From Bacilli bacterium (GTDB lineage Bacteria; Bacillota_I; Bacilli_A; RF39; UBA660), in assembly GCA_900752905.1 (NCBI GenBank), contig CAADWX010000021.1:1-34604 (forward strand): a stretch of 34,604 nt of DNA, read 5' to 3'. Position numbers and translations under genes: made by a program. Of the stretch, positions 16,399 through 23,246 are shown in pieces (position 1 is the first letter of the stretch; every line of letters begins with the position of its first letter). The notes below the pieces were generated by a model. That model did no database searches, was not told where the DNA came from, and was given only the letters and a program-made list of their open reading frames with translations.

Positions 16399-16878
16399 AT
16401 GGATAATAGTTATATTATAGATTTAACTCGTCTTAAAAGTGGTATAGATGAATATATATTTATAGATGAAGACTTAGATATAAAAAATACATCCAATAAA
16501 ATAATAGAAATTAAAAAAGTACATATAAATGGAGATATAAGTCTTTATGGAGATTCATATTACTTAAATGCTAATTTAAGTGGTACTTTGGTTTTACCGT
16601 CATCACTAACCTTAAAACCAGTTAATTATGATTTTTCAACTGATATTGAAGGAAGTATTGAAGAAATGCTTGAAGAAATAGGAGAAATTGACAAAAAAAG
16701 AGAAAATAGTATTGATATTTTTCCAATAATATGGGAAAATATATTAATGGAAATTCCCATAAAGGTTGAAAGTGAAGATTTAAATCCTCCTACTTTAGAA
16801 GGAAATGGTTGGAGATTTATAGAAGATGATAAACCTGAAATAAATCCAGAATTTATGAAATTGGATGATTTAAAGTGA
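16399..16878 (+). CDS. yceD: YceD/DUF177-family protein
   Basis: Start set at ATG 16399, seven bases after GGAGG; the ATG at 16366 lies inside the promoter. The 159-residue acidic protein has the DUF177 pattern: IDLTRLKSG at the start, an internal L-x-G-x-L-V-L-P beta segment, and [16 protein letters not shown]. The Cys-x-x-Cys-like positions found in many YceD proteins are absent. YceD sits directly before rpmF in most bacteria and is implicated in 23S rRNA and large-subunit maturation. Fourteen bases separate it from the rpmF start. Confidence 0.88.
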   Translation: MDNSYIIDLTRLKSGIDEYIFIDEDLDIKNTSNKIIEIKKVHINGDISLYGDSYYLNANLSGTLVLPSSLTLKPVNYDFSTDIEGSIEEMLEEIGEIDKKRENSIDIFPIIWENILMEIPIKVESEDLNPPTLEGNGWRFIEDDKPEINPEFMKLDDLK

Positions 16879-16892
16879 AAAGAGGTGTAGAC

Positions 16893-17096
16893 ATGAAATT
16901 AAATATTCAATTATTTGCTGTTCCATTTAGAAAAGTAAGTAAGACTAGTGGAAGAATGCGTAGAACTCATTATAAAATTAGTGAAAACGCTACTACAAAA
17001 TGTCCAAAATGTGGTGAAACTGTTAGACCACATAGAGTTTGTAAGGCTTGTGGTACTTACAAAGGAAAAGAAGTTATTACTAAAAAAGAAGCATAA
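16893..17096 (+). CDS. rpmF: Ribosomal protein L32 with an L27-like N-terminal leader
   Basis: The ATG at 16893 is well placed after AGAGGTGTAGAC; the GTG at 16875 lies before that site. The 67-residue product is L32: [20 protein letters not shown], then a zinc ribbon with Cys37, Cys40, Cys50 and Cys53. Usual L32 begins M-AVPKRK. Here the alanine is preceded by MKLNIQLF instead of a lone Met. No ATG, GTG or TTG lies next to the alanine codon. The leader resembles that of Firmicutes L27 (MLKLNLQFFA), which the cysteine protease Prp removes between Phe and Ala. Cleavage after Phe8 would give a canonical 59-residue L32. The processing is inference; the leader is read directly. Confidence 0.96.
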   Translation: MKLNIQLFAVPFRKVSKTSGRMRRTHYKISENATTKCPKCGETVRPHRVCKACGTYKGKEVITKKEA

Positions 17097-17114
17097 TTAC
17101 ATTGCTTTTTTTTT
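17083..17114 (+). terminator. Intrinsic terminator after rpmF
   Basis: AAGCA (17089-17093) pairs with TGCTT (17103-17107), extended by the flanking A-run and T-run; the stop codon lies in the loop. Confidence 0.7.
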
Positions 17115-17151
17115 GACTAGAAGATATAATTGAATAAAGGTAGATGATTAT

Positions 17152-18591
17152 ATGAAACAAAGTAAGGGTTTTACACTTATAGAAATGCTTGCTGTATTAG
17201 TTATAATAATATTATTAACATCAGCTATTGTACCATCGCTTATTAATTTAATAGCAAGAAACAAAAATAAATTAAGCAATCAAACAAAAGATTTAATATA
17301 TTCTGCTACAGAATTATATTTATCAGAAAATAATAATTATTCTAAATTAGAAAATAATACATATTGTATTTCTATTTCTACATTGGTAAATGATGGAAAA
17401 TTAAATTCACCAATAAAAGATTTTAAAACTGGAAAAGAAGTTAATTTAAGTAATGTAGTAGAAGCAAAAGTAAATAAATATTCTGAATTTGAATATAGCA
17501 TAAAAGAAAAATGTAAAGAAAAAAGAGGATATAGTGAAAATATTTTAAATGGATCTGATCCAAAATTATTTGATAATATGATACCTGTTATATATGATAA
17601 TGGCTCATGGAAAAAAGCAAATACTGATAAAAAATGGTATAACTATGAAGAATATATGTGGGCTAATGCAGTAACAGTAAGTGATAGTAAATATTATACT
17701 TTAGAAAGTGGTACAGTAATTGAAGAAAATGACATTAATGGATTTTATGTTTGGATACCAAGATTTGAGTATAAAAAAGTAGATAGTACTACACCAAAAA
17801 AATTTCAACTAGATTTTATCTCTTCAAATAAAACAACTCCAAGTAGAGGATATACTATATCAGATGCATTTAAATTTAATTCTGAAAATTTATCTGGAGT
17901 ATGGATTTCAAAATTTGAAGCAAAGAGTGATGATTCTAAAACATTATGTAGTCAAGTTAAATCAGAAGGTACTTGTAATGTTAATACAAATAACGCAATA
18001 TTTACAAACACTAAATCATCATGGACAAATATATCTTTATCTGTTGCTTATTCTGTAATAAGTAAAATGAATATATCTGGTAATATATATGGATTTTCAC
18101 AAACTGAATCAGATACACATTTATTAAAAAATTCTGAATGGGAAATAGTAACATATTTAACTATGAGTGATTATGGAAAATTTTCAAATACTAATTATTC
18201 ATCTAAAGATAAAGAAGTAACAATAGTATCTACACCATATAATTATAAAGAATCTTTATCATCCACAACAACAGGAAATATATATGGAATATATGATATG
18301 GGCGGTAATAATGATGAATTTGTTATGGCAAATATAAATAATAATATAGCTTCATCTGCATTTAAAGAAATGCCATCATCAATTTATTATGATAAAGTAG
18401 ATGGAAATAGTTTTACTCAAACTAAAAACTGGTATAATGATACATCAATTATTCCATCAGAAGAACAACCTTGGTTATTAAGAGGTGGAAATTCATCCGA
18501 TGGAGATTTAGCTGGAATATTTGCATATAAGAGTTCTGATGGTAGTCCAAATGAGGCTATATCTTTTAGAGCAGCAATAATTAAAAAATAA
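17152..18591 (+). CDS. Type IV pilin-like protein with large C-terminal FGE/C-type-lectin-like domain
   Basis: The 479-residue protein begins with a class III signal: KG-FTLIEMLAVLVIII, where prepilin peptidase would cut after Gly6 and methylate Phe7; Glu11 is the conserved pilin glutamate. The hydrophobic helix and its continuation (to about 60) are pilin-like. Beyond about 190 the sequence changes to a formylglycine-generating-enzyme-like fold: GFYVWIPRFEY (197-207), GNIYGIYDMGGNNDEFVM (375-392) and WLLRGGNSSDG...SFRAA (441-475). The same fold serves as sulfatase-modifying factor and as a ligand-binding C-type lectin. Pilins are normally under 200 residues. No pilus assembly gene is in this window. 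A TATAAT lies at 17125-17130. Confidence 0.85.
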   Translation: MKQSKGFTLIEMLAVLVIIILLTSAIVPSLINLIARNKNKLSNQTKDLIYSATELYLSENNNYSKLENNTYCISISTLVNDGKLNSPIKDFKTGKEVNLSNVVEAKVNKYSEFEYSIKEKCKEKRGYSENILNGSDPKLFDNMIPVIYDNGSWKKANTDKKWYNYEEYMWANAVTVSDSKYYTLESGTVIEENDINGFYVWIPRFEYKKVDSTTPKKFQLDFISSNKTTPSRGYTISDAFKFNSENLSGVWISKFEAKSDDSKTLCSQVKSEGTCNVNTNNAIFTNTKSSWTNISLSVAYSVISKMNISGNIYGFSQTESDTHLLKNSEWEIVTYLTMSDYGKFSNTNYSSKDKEVTIVSTPYNYKESLSSTTTGNIYGIYDMGGNNDEFVMANINNNIASSAFKEMPSSIYYDKVDGNSFTQTKNWYNDTSIIPSEEQPWLLRGGNSSDGDLAGIFAYKSSDGSPNEAISFRAAIIKK

Positions 18592-18616
18592 ATGTAAAAT
18601 CTACATTTATTTTTTC
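18583..18616. terminator. Bidirectional terminator
   Basis: A perfect 14-bp stem (18583-18596 with 18602-18615) around a 5-base loop, A-run on one side and T-run on the other. It serves both the pilin-like gene and the convergent rodA-type gene, whose stop codon lies inside it. Confidence 0.9.
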
Positions 18617-19695
18617 TTTTCACTTTGTATATTTAATACAATACCAATCATAATCATATATGATAAAAGACTAGAACCACCATAACTTATAAAAGGAAGA
18701 GTAATACCAGTTATTGGTAAAAGTCCAAATGTCATACTTATATTCTGTATTTGTTGGTAAATAAGAACTCCTGTAAAACCAGTTATAATATATTTATTAA
18801 TTTTCTCCTTTGATTTTATAGCAATATTAATCATAGATAAATCAAATATAATTAAAAATAAAATTAATATAAATGAACCAATATATCCAAAAGAACTAGA
18901 TAAAGTAGAAAAAATAAAATCAGTTTGAGGTTCTGGAAAATATAAAGGTAATCTAAATCCAAAACCTAATAATCCTGATGATCCAATTGAAATTAAACTA
19001 TTTTCAAGTTGATATCCAGATTTATTAGACCAATCTAAAATTCTATCAATTCTTAAGAAAAATGATGTACCAAATATATTAACAAACAAATCTTTATCAA
19101 TTGAATAAATACAAAATATAAATGATAAAATAAGTAAAATAAAAAGAAATAAACCAATAAACCACTTTAAATTTAATCCTGATATAAATAACTGTAGTAT
19201 TGTAATTATTAAATACATTATTACAACTCCAGTATCAGGTTCTAAAAAAGTAAGAATACTTGGAATAATAAGTAACAAAAATATTTTGATTAATAACTTG
19301 AATTCATCTTTTATATTTAATAATTTTTCCTTACTTAATATTTTAGCAATGTATATAATAAGAACTATTTTCATAAATTCACTTGGTTGAAAAGTACCAA
19401 TTCCAGGTATTTCAAACCAACATTTTGAATTATTTACTGGCTTTCCAAATATAAGAAGTAAAAGAAGTAATATATTCATAAATATATATACATATATAAT
19501 TTTATCTATTAAAAATTTATTTCCTATTTTTTTTATTATTTGTATTAATATTATACCTAATATATACCAGATTATTTGCTTTATAATGAGATTATTAACT
19601 TGTATCATGTTTTGGGCATTATAAAGTGATAAAATACTAAAAATAAAAAATATAAAAATTGATATATATATTAATAAATTATTCCTTCTACTCAT
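18607..19695 (-). CDS. rodA: SEDS-family peptidoglycan glycosyltransferase, RodA type
   Basis: The 362-residue polytopic protein (about ten transmembrane segments) has the SEDS motifs FQPSEFMKI, FLEPDTGVVIM (the conserved Asp of the active region), GYQLENSLISIGSSG, PQTDFIFSTL and LPFISYGGSSLLSY. SEDS proteins polymerise lipid II together with a class B penicillin-binding protein. GYQL..SLIAIGS-type and TDFIF motifs and the short loops favour RodA (elongation) over FtsW, though the two are hard to separate without a tree. Ribosome binding site GGTGAT on the minus strand. It is a single-gene unit closed by the bidirectional terminator. Confidence 0.85.
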   Translation of the reverse strand: MSRRNNLLIYISIFIFFIFSILSLYNAQNMIQVNNLIIKQIIWYILGIILIQIIKKIGNKFLIDKIIYVYIFMNILLLLLLIFGKPVNNSKCWFEIPGIGTFQPSEFMKIVLIIYIAKILSKEKLLNIKDEFKLLIKIFLLLIIPSILTFLEPDTGVVIMYLIITILQLFISGLNLKWFIGLFLFILLILSFIFCIYSIDKDLFVNIFGTSFFLRIDRILDWSNKSGYQLENSLISIGSSGLLGFGFRLPLYFPEPQTDFIFSTLSSSFGYIGSFILILFLIIFDLSMINIAIKSKEKINKYIITGFTGVLIYQQIQNISMTFGLLPITGITLPFISYGGSSLLSYMIMIGIVLNIQSEKKK

Positions 19696-19749
19696 AAAAT
19701 CACCATTAATATTTTGAATAAAAAAAATATATTTATTCTTATCTCTAAT

Positions 19750-19778
19750 TTGATATTTTAATAAATATATAGTATAAT
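19750..19778 (+). promoter_or_regulatory. Sigma-A promoter of the EIIB-like gene
   Basis: TTGATA (19750-19755), 17-base spacer, TATAAT (19773-19778), 17 bases before the start codon at 19795. Confidence 0.75.
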
Positions 19779-19794
19779 TATCTAGGTGAATAAA

Positions 19795-20106
19795 ATGAAA
19801 ATGGAATATTTAATAATAATATTAATACTAATAGTTGTAGCAATTGCTATAGTAAGATCAAAGAAAAAAGATTTTAAGATTGAAACAAATAAATTGATTT
19901 CATATTTAGGTGGTATGGATAATATTGTGTCTTATGAATTTAATAAATCTAGATTTGTAGTTAATTTAAAAGATACTTCTATAGTTAATAAAGAAGCTAT
20001 TCAAAAGATGGGAGCACAAGGTATTGTAGAGGTTGATAATCAACTTAAAATAATACTTGGTGAAGAATTTTCACAAATAAAAAAATATATTAAAGAATTA
20101 AAGTGA
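19795..20106 (+). CDS. Membrane-anchored PTS EIIB-like domain lacking the active cysteine
   Basis: Start at ATG 19795 after TAGGTGAATAAA; the GTG at 19786 falls inside that site. The 103-residue protein has one N-terminal transmembrane helix (about 4-21), a basic patch, and then a full glucose-type EIIB domain: LISYLGGMDNIVSYEFNKSRFVVNL...AIQKMGAQGIVEVDNQLKIILG. In true EIIB the phosphate is carried by the cysteine of the C-x-T-R motif; here that position reads N-K-S-R, so phosphotransfer is not expected. There is no EIIA or EIIC nearby. A regulatory or binding role is inferred. It precedes the kinase gene, but a terminator separates the two. Confidence 0.8.
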   Translation: MKMEYLIIILILIVVAIAIVRSKKKDFKIETNKLISYLGGMDNIVSYEFNKSRFVVNLKDTSIVNKEAIQKMGAQGIVEVDNQLKIILGEEFSQIKKYIKELK

Positions 20107-20122
20107 TTTTGTCACTTTTTTT
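20100..20122 (+). terminator. Intrinsic terminator after the EIIB-like gene
   Basis: AAAGTGA (20100-20106) pairs with TCACTTT (20112-20118) around a 5-base loop, followed by Ts. The stop codon is part of the stem. Confidence 0.85.
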
Positions 20123-20127
20123 CATTA

Positions 20128-20170
20128 TTCGACATTATTCGACAAAAATATTTTGTAAAATTATGTCGAG
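20128..20170 (+). promoter_or_regulatory. Spo0A-box-like sites upstream of the histidine kinase
   Basis: TTCGACA occurs at 20128-20134 and 20138-20144, exactly ten bases apart. Read on the minus strand these are TGTCGAA, the core of the 0A box (TTTGTCGAAA); the second matches nine of ten positions. A third related site, TGTCGAG, lies at 20164-20170 on the plus strand, touching the ribosome binding site. A possible -10, TAAAAT, is at 20156-20161, placing the first two sites over the -35 region. Binding by Spo0A is inference. Confidence 0.55.
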
Positions 20171-20178
20171 GTGATTTT

Positions 20179-21420
20179 ATGGATATATATATATCTTTGT
20201 TTCTAAATATAACTTTCATAATGTTTCCACTATGTCTATGTTTAATTTGTATTTCAAATTCTCAAAAGTTAGATGAAAAAACAAATACAATTTATCTTGA
20301 TTTAGCACTTATTACTATGTGTTATTTAATATCTAATTTAGTTGATAGAGGAAGTTTTTTTGGATTATATTTACTTAATGTACCACTTGTTTTGGCATAT
20401 AAAAATAAAAGAACTATTACAAGCATTATAATATCAATTATATTAATAGTATATTATGACAAAATCTTTGATATAAATATTTGTTATTTTATAATTGAAT
20501 ATACTGTGTATTTCTTTGTAAATTATATATTCCAAAATAAAAATATTAAAGGTATAGGTAGTATTGCTTCTATAGCATCAATAAAATCAATTATTTTAAG
20601 CGTTTTAATATTATATAGTCAAATACAATATAAAACAAAATGGTTCTTATTGTTTAGCTCAGTTATATTTGTCTGCTTAACTGTTTTAACTATTTACTTG
20701 TTTAAAAAAACAGAAGAAAATCTTATATTTAAAAGAAAATTTTTAGAACTGGAACATGAAAAAGAAATTAGAAATTCACTATTTCAAATAACTCATGAAA
20801 TAAAAAATCCAATTACAGTATGTAAAGGGTATCTTGATATGTTTGATGTTAACAACATAGAACATTCAAAAAAATATATTCCAAAAATAAAAAATGAAAT
20901 AAATAGAGTACTAATATTACTAGAAGACTTTCTTTCAATAAAAAAATTAAAAATAGATAAAGATATAATGGACATAAACATGTTAGTAGAAGATATATCA
21001 GAAAATTTTAAAGATATATTTATGGGAAAACGAATAAAAGGAATATTTGATATAGATCAAAATGAAGTTTTTGTAAATGGTGATTATAATAGATTAAGTC
21101 AAGTATTAATTAATGTAGTAAAGAATAGTATTGAATCTTTAGATAAAGATATAAAAACAATTAAAATAAGTACAAATGCAAATAAAAATTATGCAAAAAT
21201 AATTATTGAAGATAATGGTAAAGGCATGAATGAAGATGAATTGAGAAAAATCTGTAAGCCATTTTTTTCAACTAAAAGTAGTGGGACAGGACTTGGGCTT
21301 TATTTATCTAATGAAATAATAAAAGAACATAATGGAAGTATGATGTACGAATCGAAAGAAAATATAGGTACAAAACTTACAATATGTTTACCAATAAAAA
21401 AAGATATTAAGATTTCTTAA
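20179..21420 (+). CDS. Membrane sensor histidine kinase, sporulation-kinase (KinB-like) type
   Basis: The 413-residue protein has an N-terminal membrane region of about six segments (to about 175) with no large external sensor, then a HisKA domain with His206 in ITHEIKNPITVCKGYL. The HATPase domain has the N box (VVKNSIESL), G1 (DNGKGM) and G2 (GTGLGLYLSNEI). The H-box plus K-G-Y-L closely resembles the HE-I-R-NPLT-x-x-KGFL signature of the Bacillus sporulation kinases, and the six-helix layout resembles KinB. No response regulator gene is next to it, as expected for an orphan kinase feeding a phosphorelay or Spo0A directly. Ribosome binding site GAGGTGAT. The 3' end overlaps the RNase J gene. 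Confidence 0.85.
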   Translation: MDIYISLFLNITFIMFPLCLCLICISNSQKLDEKTNTIYLDLALITMCYLISNLVDRGSFFGLYLLNVPLVLAYKNKRTITSIIISIILIVYYDKIFDINICYFIIEYTVYFFVNYIFQNKNIKGIGSIASIASIKSIILSVLILYSQIQYKTKWFLLFSSVIFVCLTVLTIYLFKKTEENLIFKRKFLELEHEKEIRNSLFQITHEIKNPITVCKGYLDMFDVNNIEHSKKYIPKIKNEINRVLILLEDFLSIKKLKIDKDIMDINMLVEDISENFKDIFMGKRIKGIFDIDQNEVFVNGDYNRLSQVLINVVKNSIESLDKDIKTIKISTNANKNYAKIIIEDNGKGMNEDELRKICKPFFSTKSSGTGLGLYLSNEIIKEHNGSMMYESKENIGTKLTICLPIKKDIKIS

Positions 21421-23080
21421 TATCCATTATAACAGGAAGGACTATAGGTTTTCTTCCTGTTTTTGTAAATGCATAACTTGATATAGAATTAATGATTTCT
21501 TGTTTTATATCATTATAATTAATTGGTGCTTTTAATTTTGAAATTATTGCAGTTTTACTAATTTTTTCTAGATTTTTAAGTAATTGTTCATTTTCATTTA
21601 CTAAAACGAATCCTCTTGTAATTATATTTGGATTTCCTAAAAGACTTGTTTTATTAGTATCTATATTAGCAATTACAATAATAATTCCGTCATTAGCCAT
21701 TATTTTTCTATCTTTCATAACAGCAGTTGACACATCACCAATTCTATTACCGTCAACATATACATCTTCAGCTTGAATTATCTCACCACGTTTAACAATA
21801 CCTTTATTTATAGAAAGCATTTCACCATTTCCTAAAACGAAAGTGTTTTCTTTTGGCATACCACACATAACACCTATATCAGCGTGTTTTTTTAGCATTC
21901 TATATTCACCATGAAATGGCATAAAATATTTTGGCTTTATAAGTCTGATCATCAATTTTAATTCTTCTTCATTACCATGTCCACTACTATGAACATTTTC
22001 TAAAGAAGTATTAGTAAATACTTTAATACCTTTCATATAAAGTTTATTAATTGTTCTTCCTATTGCTGCTGCATTACCAGGTATAGCTGATGAAGAGAAA
22101 ATAACTACATCATCAGATTGAAGCTTAATTTGTTTGTGAGAACCATCTGCAATTCTAGATAAAGCAGCAAGGGGCTCACCTTGGCTTCCAGTACATAAAA
22201 GACATACTTGATCATTTGGAAGTTTATTAGCTTCTTCTGGTGTTACAAAAATAGATTTATTTTTAATATATCCACCATTTATAGAAATTTCTATATTATT
22301 TTCCATACTACGACCAAATACAGCAATTTTTCTATTATTTCGTTTACAAGTATCAACAATGTGCTTTAAACGATAAATATTTGAAGCAAACGTTGCTATA
22401 ATAATTCTACCTGTTTCACGTTTTATTACTTCAGATAATGCAGTATCTACCTTAGATTCACTTAAACTTATTCCTTCATTAAGTGCATTAGTGCTATCAC
22501 TAAGCAAAAGAGTAACACCCCTAGATCCAATTTGAGCCATCTTATGTAAATTTGCCATAGGACCAATTGGCGTAAAATCAAATTTAAAATCTCCTGTTGC
22601 AACTATTGTTCCATTTGGAGTTGTAACACATATACCATGCGAATCAGGTATTGAGTGAGTGGTCCTAAAAAATTCCACTTGCATAGATTTAAACTTAACT
22701 TTAGTTTTCTCTTCGTAAGTAATTAAATTTTTATATTGAATATTACGATCTTCTAGTTTTTTCCTAATAAGACCAACAGCTTGATTTGGGGCATATATAA
22801 AAGGAATATTAACCGTTTGTAATAAAAATGGTATAGCTCCTATATGATCTTCATGCCCATGTGTTATAAATAAAGCCTTGATTTTAGACTCATTCTTCTT
22901 TAAAAAAGAAAAGTCTGGTATAACATAATCTACTCCAAGTAAATCACTTGCAGGAATAGACATACCCGCATCGATGATTATAATTTCATTACCATGCATT
23001 ATGCAATACATGTTTTTCCCGACTTCACCTAAACCACCAAGTGCGAATACTTTAGTTTCAATATTATTTGAAAATTTCAT
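21407..23080 (-). CDS. rnj: Ribonuclease J
   Basis: The 557-residue metallo-beta-lactamase/beta-CASP nuclease has the metal motif HGHEDH (His74 to His79), a Ser-rich LLSDSTNA, the beta-CASP stretch AVFGRSMENN, and the late HSSGHG. RNase J has 5'-to-3' exonuclease and endonuclease activity and takes part in mRNA decay and rRNA maturation in Firmicutes. Length matches RNase J1/J2 (about 555). J1 and J2 cannot be told apart here. The last 14 bases overlap the convergent kinase gene and no terminator is seen between them. The start follows AAAGGAGTTAAA. Confidence 0.95.
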   Translation of the reverse strand: MKFSNNIETKVFALGGLGEVGKNMYCIMHGNEIIIIDAGMSIPASDLLGVDYVIPDFSFLKKNESKIKALFITHGHEDHIGAIPFLLQTVNIPFIYAPNQAVGLIRKKLEDRNIQYKNLITYEEKTKVKFKSMQVEFFRTTHSIPDSHGICVTTPNGTIVATGDFKFDFTPIGPMANLHKMAQIGSRGVTLLLSDSTNALNEGISLSESKVDTALSEVIKRETGRIIIATFASNIYRLKHIVDTCKRNNRKIAVFGRSMENNIEISINGGYIKNKSIFVTPEEANKLPNDQVCLLCTGSQGEPLAALSRIADGSHKQIKLQSDDVVIFSSSAIPGNAAAIGRTINKLYMKGIKVFTNTSLENVHSSGHGNEEELKLMIRLIKPKYFMPFHGEYRMLKKHADIGVMCGMPKENTFVLGNGEMLSINKGIVKRGEIIQAEDVYVDGNRIGDVSTAVMKDRKIMANDGIIIVIANIDTNKTSLLGNPNIITRGFVLVNENEQLLKNLEKISKTAIISKLKAPINYNDIKQEIINSISSYAFTKTGRKPIVLPVIMDIKKS

Positions 23081-23121
23081 TTTAACTCCTTTCTTTAACT
23101 TTTAAAAAATCCAATATTTCC

Positions 23122-23150
23122 ATTATAGACTATTTTTGCTTATTTGTCTA
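23122..23150 (-). promoter_or_regulatory. Sigma-A promoter of the RNase J gene
   Basis: On the minus strand TAGACA (23150-23145), 17-base spacer, TATAAT (23127-23122). The leader to the start codon is about 35 bases. Confidence 0.75.
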
Positions 23151-23194
23151 GTTTATATTGTTTGTAAGAAATTAACAAAATTTTAAATGAAATA

Positions 23195-23225
23195 TTGACT
23201 TTCTAGTTAAATGAAATGTTATAAT
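23195..23225 (+). promoter_or_regulatory. Promoter of the ABC exporter gene
   Basis: TTGACT (23195-23200) and TATAAT (23220-23225) with a long 19-base spacer, helped by a TG one base before the -10 (extended -10). Confidence 0.55.
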
Positions 23226-23246
23226 GAATCTATTGGGGATGATTGT

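Noticed and set aside
16875..16892. GTG start six codons upstream in rpmF
   Set aside because: It overlaps the yceD stop and the AGAGGTG binding site of the ATG at 16893. Even so, the MKLNIQLF leader stays in either reading.
18424..18591. Diversity-generating retroelement variable region at the end of the pilin-like gene
   Set aside because: The fold is compatible, but no reverse transcriptase or near-identical template repeat is seen in this window, so it is raised only as a check within the finding.
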